From the NCBI GenBank assembly GCA_001897425.1, contig MKSW01000040.1, positions 171,089-235,088 of the forward strand: a DNA stretch of 64,000 bases, given 5' to 3'. Source of the DNA: Actinobacteria bacterium 69-20. GTDB lineage: Bacteria; Actinomycetota; Actinomycetes; Mycobacteriales; Nakamurellaceae. The position numbers were made by a program, and so were the translations under genes. The notes under the pieces were generated by a model. That model made no database searches. It saw only the letters and a list, made by a program, of their open reading frames with translations, and was not told where the DNA came from. Of this stretch, positions 7,485 through 15,936 are shown one piece after another (within the stretch, counting starts at the first letter, position 1; each line of letters starts with the position of its first letter).

Positions 7485-8516
7485 GTGGTGCGGGAAATCC
7501 CTGCCGGTAGCGTTCGGAGCGTGATCGAGTATGACGATGTTCCGGCCGCACGCCCGCTGGCCGCTCCCGCTCGCCCGGCGACGGGGGACCAGTACGTGAT
7601 CCGCCACGGTGGTGCCGTTGCCAGGGTCGGGCAAGTGGGAGCGGTGCTCCGTGAGTTCTCCGTCGACGGCACGCACTACACGGAAACCTGGCCGGAGGCC
7701 GAAACACCGCCGCTGTCCTGCGGTGTCGTGCTGATGCCGTGGCCGAACCGGGTGGCGGACGGGCGCTGGACCTGGAACGGCACGGTGCAGCAACTCGCCC
7801 TGACCGAACCGGCGCGCGGCAACGCGATCCATGGGCTGCTGCTCGACACCGCGTACCGCGCAACGGGTGTCGACGAGGGCGCCGTCACGCTGACGGCGAG
7901 TATCTACCCGCGGCACGGGTGGCCGTTCACGCTGGACACGGCCGTCACGTATGCGCTCACCGACCGTGGGCTGCGCGTGACGCACGAGGTGACTAACGTG
8001 GGTAGCGGCCGGGCGGTTGTCGGCTGCGGCGCGCACCCGTACCTGCGTATCGGTGACGTGCCCACTGAGGAGCTCACCCTGACGCTGCGCGCGGGCAGTG
8101 TCTTCGTCACCGACGACCGGCTGATCCCGGTCGACAAGCGGCCGCTGGCAGGCGATCTCGCGGCGCTGCCGACGGGGGTGCGGCTGGACGATCTGGACCT
8201 GGACACCGGCTTCGCCGACCTGCGGGCCGTTCCTGCGAGCGACGGGGACCGCGCCACGCACTTCGAGCATGTGCTCGCCGCACCGGACGGGCGGACGCTC
8301 ACACTGTGGGCCGACGCCGACTTCGCGTACACGATCGTCTTTACCCCGCAAGGGTTTCCGAACGACTCGTCACGCGGGCCGGCCGGCGTGCACCGCGCGA
8401 TCGCGGTCGAGCCGATGACGTGCCCCACCAACGCGCTCAACTCCGGCGAGGGCCTGATCTCCCTGGAGCCGGGCGGGACCTGGCGCGCGTCCTGGGGTCT
8501 GGCTCCGGGCGAATAG
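7485..8516 (+). CDS. Aldose 1-epimerase family protein
   Basis: A galactose-mutarotase-like enzyme that interconverts alpha and beta anomers of aldoses. Up to 343 residues, a beta-sandwich fold. Motifs seen: CGVVLMPWPNRVADGRW (Asn-Arg pair of the sugar site), GNAIHGLL (first active-site His), GCGAHPYL (second catalytic His) and AIAVEPMTCPTNALN (catalytic Glu near residue 310). The ORF starts with GTG at 7485, but the first 25-30 residues are atypical and a GTG at 7521 is a possible alternative. A copy of the GAACNNCGTCAT motif at 7531-7542 lies in this uncertain 5' end. The sugar is unknown. Confidence 0.85.
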   Translation: MVREIPAGSVRSVIEYDDVPAARPLAAPARPATGDQYVIRHGGAVARVGQVGAVLREFSVDGTHYTETWPEAETPPLSCGVVLMPWPNRVADGRWTWNGTVQQLALTEPARGNAIHGLLLDTAYRATGVDEGAVTLTASIYPRHGWPFTLDTAVTYALTDRGLRVTHEVTNVGSGRAVVGCGAHPYLRIGDVPTEELTLTLRAGSVFVTDDRLIPVDKRPLAGDLAALPTGVRLDDLDLDTGFADLRAVPASDGDRATHFEHVLAAPDGRTLTLWADADFAYTIVFTPQGFPNDSSRGPAGVHRAIAVEPMTCPTNALNSGEGLISLEPGGTWRASWGLAPGE

Positions 8517-8702
8517 GCCCACCGCGAGCGAACAGCGTCATGGCCGTGGGCAGGCCCCTTCGCCGCGCGTGCCTTTCGCGGTGGCGGGCGCTTCCAGATC
8601 CATACGGCACCTGGTCGCGCATCTGGAACGGGGCAGGGTGACCCGGTAGGCTGCGGCGAACGCCGCCGACGGCGCGGCCCTACATCGCCTTGCGAGGTCC
8701 GA

Positions 8703-10271
8703 ATGAACCCGCACCGCCCTGTTCTCGTCGCCCTCGCGCTGGCCCTCGTCCCGCTCGTCGTTGTGACGGCGGCCGCCTGCACGGGCGCACCGCCACCGGT
8801 GGCCGACCGGGGGAGCACATCAACGACGCCTTCGTCCGCAACGGGCATGCCCGGCGCGAGCACCGGCACGGACGGACCAACCGATCAGGCAGAGCCCATC
8901 GATGCGGCCTCGGCGCCGACGCCCCTCGCGTCCGCGCTCGCCGTGCACGGCCCCGCGGAGCTGGCGCCAGACACCGTGGTGATCGATCCCGCCGCGGTGA
9001 AGTCCGTCAGCGGCGACGCCACTGAGTTCACCCTCATCACCGATCAGACTGTCGCCGTGGGAACGGTTTTCGTGGTGCCGGGCATTGCTGCCCGGCGCGT
9101 CACGACCGTCACGCCGCTACCGACCGAAACCGCGGCCGCGGACAAGGCCGCAGTCCTCGTCGGCACCGTCCAGGCCACCCTGGACGAGATCTTCTCCGAC
9201 ATCGACGTGACGTTCGAGGGGGAGCCGGACCCCACCGCCATGACCTTCGCCGAACCGCCTGCCGACGCGGCCGGCGTCGGCGCGCTCGGTGAATACGAGC
9301 CGGTGCCGGGATTCCGGCGCCCGCCCGCCGCGCTGCCGGCGCCCGCTGCACCGCCAGCGCCCGCCTCGCTGCTCGCGCCGGTGGCACGGCCTGGGCCTGC
9401 GTCGCCCGGCGCTTCGCCAGAGCCCGGCCCGCCGCCCTGTTCCGGAGCGTCCGTCGGGGTCGGCTCGCCGTCGGTCAAGGCCGGGCCTTACGCCATTTCT
9501 GCGTCGGGCTCGGCAACCCCGGCCTGCCGGTCGATCTCGTTCGCGATCAGCGCCAGCCGAAAGGACACGGCGACGATCACGGCCACGCTGACGGGGTCGG
9601 CAACCGTGGGCACGATACGCGGCAGGGTGACCAACCGCGCCGGCCAGAGCAGCAGGCTCGCCGTCGATCTCGACGCCAACCTCGCTTTCTCGATGTCGGC
9701 CGCGACGGAGCACGCGACGATCGACAAGGCCAAGGTGACCTGGGACCTGATCAAGATTGATATCCCGATCGTGCTGGCGGGCGTGCCGACTGTGGTCCGT
9801 CTCGGCGTGCCGCTCACCATCGAAGCACGGTTCTCCGGCGGAGCCGACATCGTCAAGGGAACCTTGCTCACCCTCACCTGCAAAGGAACCGTGACCATTG
9901 CATCCGATTCCGACACCCCGAAGGACACATGCCTTCTCCAGCCGATCGATGTACAGCAGATCATGTCCATCGCGCCGAGCGGCGTGGTGATCGCGGCCGG
10001 CCTGAAGCTGGGATTCGGTCTTGGAACGGCAGTGAAGGGCAAGGCGGTGGTGTTCGCCGGCGCGACGGCCACGCTGGCCGGTGCCGTCGGCGTCACCTAT
10101 TCCGGCGGGGCGGGGATTCCGGTCACCGAGTGCACCAGGCTGGATCGCTCCGTATCGCTGAACTTCGGCGGCCAGGTCGAAGTGTTGGGTATGACGCTGT
10201 CCACCTCGACACCCGTGTGGACCAAGGAAGCGACCGACCAGGAGGGGCAACGCTGCCGGCCGGCGAGTTGA
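8703..10271 (+). CDS. Large secreted lipoprotein of unknown function
   Basis: A 522-residue protein with a type II signal peptide: positively charged start, hydrophobic stretch and a TAAAC lipobox ending at Cys26. A Thr/Ser/Pro-rich linker (about 30-70) would span the cell wall. A second Pro/Ala-rich linker lies near residues 205-245. The C-terminal half (about 250-520) is rich in beta strands and Gly/Val/Thr and has four or more Cys that could pair. I recognise no domain. A TAGGCT -10-like element lies at 8649-8654, about 50 bases before the ATG. The 3' end converges on another lipoprotein gene 8 bases away. Confidence 0.75.
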   Translation: MNPHRPVLVALALALVPLVVVTAAACTGAPPPVADRGSTSTTPSSATGMPGASTGTDGPTDQAEPIDAASAPTPLASALAVHGPAELAPDTVVIDPAAVKSVSGDATEFTLITDQTVAVGTVFVVPGIAARRVTTVTPLPTETAAADKAAVLVGTVQATLDEIFSDIDVTFEGEPDPTAMTFAEPPADAAGVGALGEYEPVPGFRRPPAALPAPAAPPAPASLLAPVARPGPASPGASPEPGPPPCSGASVGVGSPSVKAGPYAISASGSATPACRSISFAISASRKDTATITATLTGSATVGTIRGRVTNRAGQSSRLAVDLDANLAFSMSAATEHATIDKAKVTWDLIKIDIPIVLAGVPTVVRLGVPLTIEARFSGGADIVKGTLLTLTCKGTVTIASDSDTPKDTCLLQPIDVQQIMSIAPSGVVIAAGLKLGFGLGTAVKGKAVVFAGATATLAGAVGVTYSGGAGIPVTECTRLDRSVSLNFGGQVEVLGMTLSTSTPVWTKEATDQEGQRCRPAS

Positions 10272-10279
10272 CCGGCTCG

Positions 10280-10978
10280 TTATGGCAGCCGGCCCGCGAC
10301 CGTGCGGGTGAGAGCTTCGAGCGGGCCGGCGTTCTCGGCCGGGTCGTTGAGCCGCACCAGCTGAATCGCGACCCAGGTGGAGCCTTTGCGGATGAACGAG
10401 TTCGAGGCGCCGAGATAGGACTCGTCGGCCACACCGTCGAGCGGGCGCAGCTCGTGCTTCAGCGTGCGTTCGATGTCGAGGAACTTCTTCGCACCGTCAC
10501 GGACGTAGACCTCGACCTGGCCGAGCGGCCCGGTGACCGGGCCCGTGTACGTGCACGATTCGCGGCCCACGTGGGGTGCCTCCAACGGGGTACCGGCCAG
10601 CGCGTCGGCCTCCGCCTGCGTCACCAGGTCGCACGCCGCCGGCTGTCCCGATACGTCTAGAGTCTCCTCGACATCTGTTGCGCCTGCGGAACTGTCGACG
10701 GGTTCCGCGGCCGTGACCGTCTGGGTGACGGTGACCGGCGCCGCCGCGTTCGTCACGGTGCTCACCGATACGGCCGTCACGGTCACCGTTTGCGGCGCGG
10801 CCGTCGAACCGGCCGAGCATGCGGCGACAGTGACGAGCGCGGCGAGCGCGGCCGTGGCGACTGTGCCACGAACCGAGCTACGAACCGCGCCACGGATCGC
10901 GACGCCAGCAGCGACGCCGGCCGAACGGGCGCGCGGGCGATGGGCGAGCGTTTCGGGGAACTGGCGCGATGCGAACAC
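10280..10978 (-). CDS. DUF3558-like lipoprotein
   Basis: A secreted lipoprotein, up to 232 residues. The signal peptide ends in a VTVAAC lipobox (Cys at about residue 54 of the longest frame). That is late for a signal peptide, so the true start is probably an internal GTG about 20-35 codons downstream. After a Thr/Val-rich linker, the mature part has ACDLVTQAEADALAGTPL and a second Cys in RESCTYTG. These resemble the DUF3558 fold found in many actinobacterial lipoproteins, in which CDL and CxY/W cysteines form a disulfide. The C-terminus includes a Trp in STWVAIQL. Function is unknown. The prophage lipoprotein at 51221-51682 has a similar Thr/Val repeat linker. Confidence 0.8.
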   Translation of the reverse strand: MFASRQFPETLAHRPRARSAGVAAGVAIRGAVRSSVRGTVATAALAALVTVAACSAGSTAAPQTVTVTAVSVSTVTNAAAPVTVTQTVTAAEPVDSSAGATDVEETLDVSGQPAACDLVTQAEADALAGTPLEAPHVGRESCTYTGPVTGPLGQVEVYVRDGAKKFLDIERTLKHELRPLDGVADESYLGASNSFIRKGSTWVAIQLVRLNDPAENAGPLEALTRTVAGRLP

Positions 10979-11072
10979 GGGCCCTCCGGGTCATGGGTGT
11001 ACCGCAGGTGACATGGGTCTGGACAGTGTGCCAAACCACCGGCAGGCGTGGAAGCCCCCGCCTGCGCGGCAC

Positions 11073-11110
11073 AAAAAGACGGGGCCCGCCGCGTCAGCGG
11101 CGAACCCCGT
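11073..11110 (-). terminator. Intrinsic terminator of citrate synthase gene
   Basis: On the minus strand ACGGGG (11110-11105) and GCCGC pair with GCGGC and CCCCGT (11084-11079), followed by TTTTT (11077-11073). The hairpin begins about 30 bases past the gltA stop. A GAACNNCGTCAT motif (11102-11113) overlaps the outer arm. Confidence 0.85.
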
Positions 11111-11139
11111 CATACTCGAAAAGCCCGGCGGTGGAAGGG

Positions 11140-12444
11140 CTATCGCTTCTCGGCCGGCACGTAGTCGCGTGCGCCGTAGCCGACGTAGACCTGGCGCGGG
11201 CGCCCGATCCGGTTCGTGGGATCGGCGAGCATCTCGCGGTACTGCGCGATCCAGCCGGGCAGCCGCCCGATGGCGAAGAGCACAGTGAACATCTTCGTCG
11301 GGAAGCCCATCGCCTTGTAGATGAGGCCGGTATAGAAGTCGACGTTCGGATAGAGCTTGCGCTCGATGAAATACTCGTCCGACAAGGCCACTGCCTCAAG
11401 CTGTTTCGCGAGATCCAACAGCTCGTCGTCGACGCCGAGCTTGTCGAGGATCTCGTCGGCGGTGGCCTTGACGATCTTGGCGCGCGGGTCGTAATTCTTG
11501 TACACGCGGTGCCCGAAGCCCATCAGCTTCACGCCGGGCTCCTTGTTCTTGACCCGGGTGACGAACGAGGCGATATCCCCGCCGTCGGTGCGGATCGCGT
11601 CCAGCATCTCCAGCACCGCCTGGTTCGCGCCGCCGTGCAGCGGTCCGAACAGGGCGTTGATACCCGCCGAGATCGAGGCGAACAGGTTGGCGTGCGACGA
11701 ACCCACCAGGCGCACAGTCGATGTCGAGCAATTCTGCTCATGGTCGGCGTGCAACAGCAGCAGCAGGTCGACGGCCTTGGTGAGCGTCGGATCGGCCTCG
11801 TACGGTTCGGCCGGCAGCCCGAAGGACATGCGCAGGAAGTTCTCCACCAGCGAGAGCGAATTGTCCGGGTAGAGCAGCGACTGGCCGATGGACGTCTTGT
11901 ACGCGTACGCCGCGATGGTCGGCAGCTTCGCCAGCAGCCGGACGGTCGACAGCTCGAGCTGATCGGGATCGAACGGGTCGAGGGAATCCTGGTAGAACGT
12001 GGACAGCGCCGAAACCGCCGAGGAGAGAACGGACATCGGATGTGCGTCGCGCGGGAACGCGCCGAAGAAGCCCTTGAGCTTCTCGTCGAGCAGCGTGTGC
12101 CGGCCGATGCGGGCGGTGAATTCGGTGAGCTGCGTGGTCGTCGGCAATTCGCCGTAGATCAGCAGGTAGCACACCTCCAGGTAGGACGAACGTTCCGCCA
12201 GTTGCTCGATCGGATATCCGCGGTAGCGGAGGATGCCGGCATCGCCGTCGATGTAGGTGATGGACGAGGTGGTCGATCCCGTGTTCGTGTAACCCGGATC
12301 GAGCGTGACGAGGCCGGTGGTGGACATGAGCTTGGAGACATCGAACCCCGAGACCCCTTCGGTGGCCCGCGTGATCGGCATCTGCAACGCTCGGTCCCCG
12401 TACGTGAGGGTGACCGTGTCCGAGGAGTTGGTCGCGTCTGTCAT
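11140..12444 (-). CDS. gltA: Citrate synthase, type II
   Basis: Condenses acetyl-CoA and oxaloacetate to citrate, the entry step of the TCA cycle, in the cytosol. 434 residues, as for hexameric type II enzymes. It shows the N-terminal beta-strand segment TVTLTYGDRALQMPIT, FDVSKLMSTTGLVTLDPGY, then YIDGDAGILRYRGYPIEQLAE, the active-site region HADHEQNCSTSTVRLVGSS, PLHGGANQAVLEML, and GFGHRVYKNYDPRAKI with the catalytic His; FYTGLIYKAMGFP precedes the end. The start at 12444 (ATG) is chosen because upstream codons do not look coding. It is a single-gene unit with its own terminator. Confidence 0.97.
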   Translation of the reverse strand: MTDATNSSDTVTLTYGDRALQMPITRATEGVSGFDVSKLMSTTGLVTLDPGYTNTGSTTSSITYIDGDAGILRYRGYPIEQLAERSSYLEVCYLLIYGELPTTTQLTEFTARIGRHTLLDEKLKGFFGAFPRDAHPMSVLSSAVSALSTFYQDSLDPFDPDQLELSTVRLLAKLPTIAAYAYKTSIGQSLLYPDNSLSLVENFLRMSFGLPAEPYEADPTLTKAVDLLLLLHADHEQNCSTSTVRLVGSSHANLFASISAGINALFGPLHGGANQAVLEMLDAIRTDGGDIASFVTRVKNKEPGVKLMGFGHRVYKNYDPRAKIVKATADEILDKLGVDDELLDLAKQLEAVALSDEYFIERKLYPNVDFYTGLIYKAMGFPTKMFTVLFAIGRLPGWIAQYREMLADPTNRIGRPRQVYVGYGARDYVPAEKR

Positions 12445-12775
12445 GCGTGTCTCGCCTTCTCGCCTGTTCTTGACGGGCATTTCATGCGGGCGCTGCCGTA
12501 CCGGCGTTGCCTGCGGGCATTCATTACCGACGTGGTGCATCTGATCGTTAGGTTAGTGGCCGTTCGCCGCCCGTGGCCATCCGCATCCGTGCTGTTGGCC
12601 ACAGCGGGCAGCCGCAGACCACATGGTCTTTGGCGTCACAGGGCATTACTCGCCCTTGAGGTAGCCGAACACTAGGCTGACGGATCAGACGGGTGTGAGC
12701 AATGCCTCATCGCGATCCCCGTTCGCGGGACGCATCGCGCGCCAGACCGCGCGCATCGAGATGGAGGGGCACCCC
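12445..12775. other. Divergent intergenic region gltA / acyl-CoA ligase
   Basis: A 331-bp spacer between divergent genes. It must carry both promoters. The only element I can point to is TAGGCT at 12673-12678, a plausible actinobacterial -10 for the ligase gene with no good -35 at 17 bases. No convincing small gene, hairpin or riboswitch was seen. Confidence 0.4.
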
Positions 12776-14296
12776 ATGAGCCTGACGTTGGCATCAATCC
12801 TCGCCGAATCCGCCCAGCGGTATCCGCAGCGTGAGGCGGTGGTGATGGGCGACACCCGGATCACCTTCGATCGGTTGTGGGAGGAGACCCGCCGGTATGC
12901 CGCGGTGCTCCGCGATCAGGGTGTGGGCCCGGGCGACAGGGTGGCCCTGCTGATGCCGAACGTGCCCGACTTCCCGCGCGTGTACTACGCGGCACTCTCG
13001 CTGGGGGCCGTGGTGGTCCCGGTGCATGCGCTGCTGGTGGCTCCCGAGATCGCGTTCGTGCTGCGCGATTCCGGCGCGAAGGTCCTGGTGGTCGCGGCTC
13101 CGTTGTTGGCCGCCGGTGCCGCGGGTGCGAAAACAGCTGGGGTTCCGGTGTTCTCGACCATGGGCGGAGATGACGATGTTCCGCGCCTGGACCTCCTCGC
13201 GGCGCAGCAGGCCCCGATCGACACCTATGTGCAGCGCGATCCGGAGGATCCGGCCGTCGTCCTCTACACCTCGGGGACGACGGGTTCGCCCAAGGGCGCG
13301 GTGCTCACGCACCTGAACATGGCGATGAACGCTATCGTCACTGCGACCTCGGTGATCCACATGCGGAACGACGATGTGATCTTCGGCGCGCTGCCGCTCT
13401 TCCACTCGTTCGGGCAGACCGTGGTGATGAACGCGGGGTTCTTCGTCGGTGCGTCCATCGTGCTGATGCCGCGGTTCGAGCCGGGGCTCGCGCTGGCGAT
13501 GCTGGTCGAGGAGAAGGTGACCGTGTTCGCCGGCGTGCCCACCATGTACATCGCGCTGCTCGCGGCGGCCCGCGCCGATGCCCGCCGGCCGCAGCTCCGG
13601 GTCGCCGCCTCGGGCGGCTCCAGCCTGCCGGTCGCCGTGATCGACAGGTTCCGCGAGATCTTCTCAACCGAGATCTACGAGGGCTACGGCCTGTCCGAGA
13701 CGTCACCGGTGGCCACCTTCAACCAGGAGGTGTACGGCCGCAAGCCCGGCACCGTCGGGCGGGCGATCTGGGGCACTGACGCGGCCATCGCCAAGGCCGA
13801 GATCGAGGACCACATCGAGCTTCTCGGCGTCGGCGAGATCGGCGAGGTGGTGCTGCGCGGGCACCACATCTTCTCCGGTTACCTGAACAATCCGGAGGCC
13901 ACCAAGGCCGTGAAGGTCGACGGTTGGTTCCGAACCGGCGATCTCGGCACCGTCGACGAGGACGGATTCATCTCGATCGTCGACCGCAAGAAGGACATGA
14001 TCCTGCGCGGCGGTTTCAACGTCTACCCGCGCGAGGTCGAGGAGGTCCTGGCTCGGCACCCGGGGGTCGCGCAGGTGGCGGTGGTCGGCTTCCCGGACGA
14101 CGTGCATGGCGAGGAGGTCTGCGCCGTCGTGGTGCGCTCGCCCGAGGGCGGCGACTTGACGGCCGAGGTGCTCATCGACTGGTCGAAGGAGCACCTCGGC
14201 CGGTACAAGTACCCGCGCCGGGTGGAGTTCGTGACGGATCTCCCGCTGGGGCCGTCCGGCAAGGTGCTCAAGCGGGAGCTCGCCAAGAACCTCTAG
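12776..14296 (+). CDS. Long-chain fatty-acid--CoA ligase (FadD-like)
   Basis: An AMP-forming acyl-CoA synthetase that activates fatty acids through an acyl-adenylate for beta-oxidation or lipid synthesis. 506 residues. The P-loop YTSGTTGSPKG is at about 164-174; GYGLSETSP, GWFRTGDLG and DRKKDMILRGGFNVYPREVE follow in order, and the C-terminal GPSGK lysine (about 496) completes the active site. The ATG at 12776 follows a GGAGGGG ribosome site and gives the standard N-terminus; the frame is open 27 codons further upstream. The variable loop around residues 130-136 carries a GAACNNCGTCAT motif (13170-13181). Chain-length preference cannot be read from sequence. Confidence 0.92.
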   Translation: MSLTLASILAESAQRYPQREAVVMGDTRITFDRLWEETRRYAAVLRDQGVGPGDRVALLMPNVPDFPRVYYAALSLGAVVVPVHALLVAPEIAFVLRDSGAKVLVVAAPLLAAGAAGAKTAGVPVFSTMGGDDDVPRLDLLAAQQAPIDTYVQRDPEDPAVVLYTSGTTGSPKGAVLTHLNMAMNAIVTATSVIHMRNDDVIFGALPLFHSFGQTVVMNAGFFVGASIVLMPRFEPGLALAMLVEEKVTVFAGVPTMYIALLAAARADARRPQLRVAASGGSSLPVAVIDRFREIFSTEIYEGYGLSETSPVATFNQEVYGRKPGTVGRAIWGTDAAIAKAEIEDHIELLGVGEIGEVVLRGHHIFSGYLNNPEATKAVKVDGWFRTGDLGTVDEDGFISIVDRKKDMILRGGFNVYPREVEEVLARHPGVAQVAVVGFPDDVHGEEVCAVVVRSPEGGDLTAEVLIDWSKEHLGRYKYPRRVEFVTDLPLGPSGKVLKRELAKNL

Positions 14297-14323
14297 GCCG
14301 GAAACGGGTCAGCCGCGTACGGC

Positions 14324-15127
14324 TCAGCAGAAGCCCTCGCCCTGCTCCGCCGGATGCCGGTCCTCGTTCGCGTGGATCGCGTCGTGCACCCACTGCGCCA
14401 GGCCCGGTGCGATGTCCTCGTAGGTCTTTGCGAAACGGGGATCTGCCACGAACATGTCGGCGAGTTGCCGGTGCATGGCGTAGGAGCAGTCGTAGTGCTC
14501 GGCGACCATCGCCCGGTGCTGTTCCGCGAGTTCCGCGGCCCGGTCCGATGCCGCCGGGGTGCCCGCCGCGAACGCGGCGCGAACGGCGTCATTCCAGGCG
14601 TCGCCCTCGTCCTTGATGCGCTGCCAGTCGGCCTTGGTGCGCCGCTTGGCTCGCTGCGTCGACTGCTGCCAGGCGTGCGTGCCGCCCCAGCGCTGCTCGG
14701 CCTCCGTCTCCCAGGACGGGTCGTAGTTTGCGCCGAAGATCTCCAGCTTCTCCTCCGCGCTCAGCTGTTGGCCCATAGCCATTGCCTGCCTTTCCTTCTC
14801 GATGGCCGCGACCATGGAGCTCAGGCGCTCGAGTCGCTCGGTGAGCAGCCGGTCTTGCCGGTCCAGGTGCGCGCCGAGCGCGGTCGGATCGGCCGCGTCG
14901 GCGAGCAGGGTCGCGATGTCATCCAGCCCGAAGCCGAGCTCCCGGTAGTAGAGGATGCGGGTGAGCCGGTCCAGGTCCGCCGGCCCGTAGAGCCGATACC
15001 CGGACCCGCTCCGCTCGGACGGCACCAGCAGCCCGATGCGCTCGTAGTGGTGCAGCGTGCGCACGGTCACGCCGCCCAGACGCGCGGCCTGGCCCACCGT
15101 GTACGTGCGATCGATCGCTGACGTCAC
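14324..15127 (-). CDS. MerR-family regulator with TipAS domain
   Basis: A transcription factor of the TipA type. Residues 1-75 are the MerR winged helix-turn-helix (YTVGQAARLGGVTVRTLHHYERIGLL, then GYRLYG), about 75-115 the dimerisation coiled coil, and the rest a TipAS domain that binds thiopeptides and related ligands (segments LSAEEKLEIFGANYDPSWETEAEQRWGGT and HRQLADMFVADPRFAKTYEDIAPGLAQWVHDAI). Total 267 residues from the GTG at 15127. The ORF extends 32 codons upstream but that part lacks homology. The symmetrical operator at 15222-15242 lies about 100 bases upstream, so autoregulation is likely. No efflux gene is adjacent. Confidence 0.9.
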   Translation of the reverse strand: MTSAIDRTYTVGQAARLGGVTVRTLHHYERIGLLVPSERSGSGYRLYGPADLDRLTRILYYRELGFGLDDIATLLADAADPTALGAHLDRQDRLLTERLERLSSMVAAIEKERQAMAMGQQLSAEEKLEIFGANYDPSWETEAEQRWGGTHAWQQSTQRAKRRTKADWQRIKDEGDAWNDAVRAAFAAGTPAASDRAAELAEQHRAMVAEHYDCSYAMHRQLADMFVADPRFAKTYEDIAPGLAQWVHDAIHANEDRHPAEQGEGFC

Positions 15128-15221
15128 CGCATCTCCCGTGTTCCCCGTACCGCCGCCGGAATGCGAGCACCCCGCCGGATGACGCCGGACCGCCCATCGG
15201 CCCGACCGCCATCCACGGTGC

Positions 15222-15245
15222 ACCCTGACGTTACGTCAGGGTCAA
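15222..15245 (-). promoter_or_regulatory. MerR-type operator and -35 element
   Basis: ACCCTGACG (15222-15230) and CGTCAGGGT (15234-15242) form a perfect 9-bp inverted repeat around TTA. On the minus strand a TTGACC -35 (15245-15240) overlaps its edge. A dyad starting inside the -35 and filling the long spacer is the hallmark of MerR-family promoters; the -10 is weak by eye (CACCGT after 19 bases). Confidence 0.72.
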
Positions 15246-15249
15246 GGGC

Positions 15250-15312
15250 TGATCATTTGTTGTGTGCGATTCGTTGCGGAATCCGGCACAAATCCCTCAC
15301 AACAGATGATCA
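15250..15312. repeat. 15-bp inverted repeat between carbonic anhydrase and merR promoter
   Basis: TGATCA-TTT-GTTGTG (15250-15264) pairs with CACAAC-AGA-TGATCA (15298-15312), one mismatch, loop 33 bases. It begins 6 bases after the carbonic anhydrase stop on the minus strand. It could be a terminator without a U-run or a second operator for the regulator gene downstream. Confidence 0.5.
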
Positions 15313-15317
15313 TCCGG

Positions 15318-15833
15318 TTAGCAGACGGGTTCCAGCAGCCCGGAGTCCACGTCATAAATGAAGGCGCCGACGGCGACGGAGCTCGGGATCAGCGGATGGG
15401 TCTTCACCCGCTGGACGTCTTCGGCGAGGGCGGCGCGCTGGTCGGAGATCATGCCGAGAGTGAGCCAGGTGGTGTCCTGCCCCGTCGAGTCCGCCAGCCG
15501 CTCGCGCATCTGGCCTTCAGTGGAAGAGCCCATGGCGCAACGGGTGTGCTCGATGATCATCACCCGATCCACGCCCAACAGATCGACGCCGAGCACGATC
15601 CCGACCAGCACCGCATCGGTGACCCGGCCGCCCGGGTTGCGCAGGATCTTCGCATCGCCCAGGTCCAGGCCGATCATGCGCAGGGGTTCGATCCGCGAGT
15701 CCATGCAGGTGACCACGAGCACGCCCGCCTCTGCCATGCCGGTGAAGTTCGGCTCGTGCAGCGTCGCGGCGAACGCGCGGTTCGCCTCGAGCAGATCGTC
15801 GAAACCGCCGGGCGCAGTGGGCAGATCGGTCAT
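15318..15833 (-). CDS. Beta-class carbonic anhydrase
   Basis: Interconverts CO2 and bicarbonate with a Zn2+ held by two Cys and one His. 171 residues, the short bacterial beta class. Zinc and catalytic residues are visible: Cys43, Asp45 and Arg47 in CMDSR, and His96 and Cys99 in EHTRC. RNPGGRVTDAVL follows the first motif as expected. The gene is separated from the MerR gene by the inverted repeat at 15250-15312, so the two may be transcribed separately. The start ATG at 15833 gives the usual short N-terminal helix. Confidence 0.93.
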   Translation of the reverse strand: MTDLPTAPGGFDDLLEANRAFAATLHEPNFTGMAEAGVLVVTCMDSRIEPLRMIGLDLGDAKILRNPGGRVTDAVLVGIVLGVDLLGVDRVMIIEHTRCAMGSSTEGQMRERLADSTGQDTTWLTLGMISDQRAALAEDVQRVKTHPLIPSSVAVGAFIYDVDSGLLEPVC

Positions 15834-15936
15834 GGCCCCACGCTAGACCGGTGCGCCTAGGCTGCTCGAGCCAGGTATCGCGTATGACGATGTTCCGGCC
15901 GGAACGGCGTCGCCGCGGTCGTGGCCGACGGGGCCG

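Noticed and set aside
6831..8351. Minus-strand ORF of 506 codons across pdxH and the epimerase
   Set aside because: Antisense shadow; both genes on the plus strand have clear family motifs.
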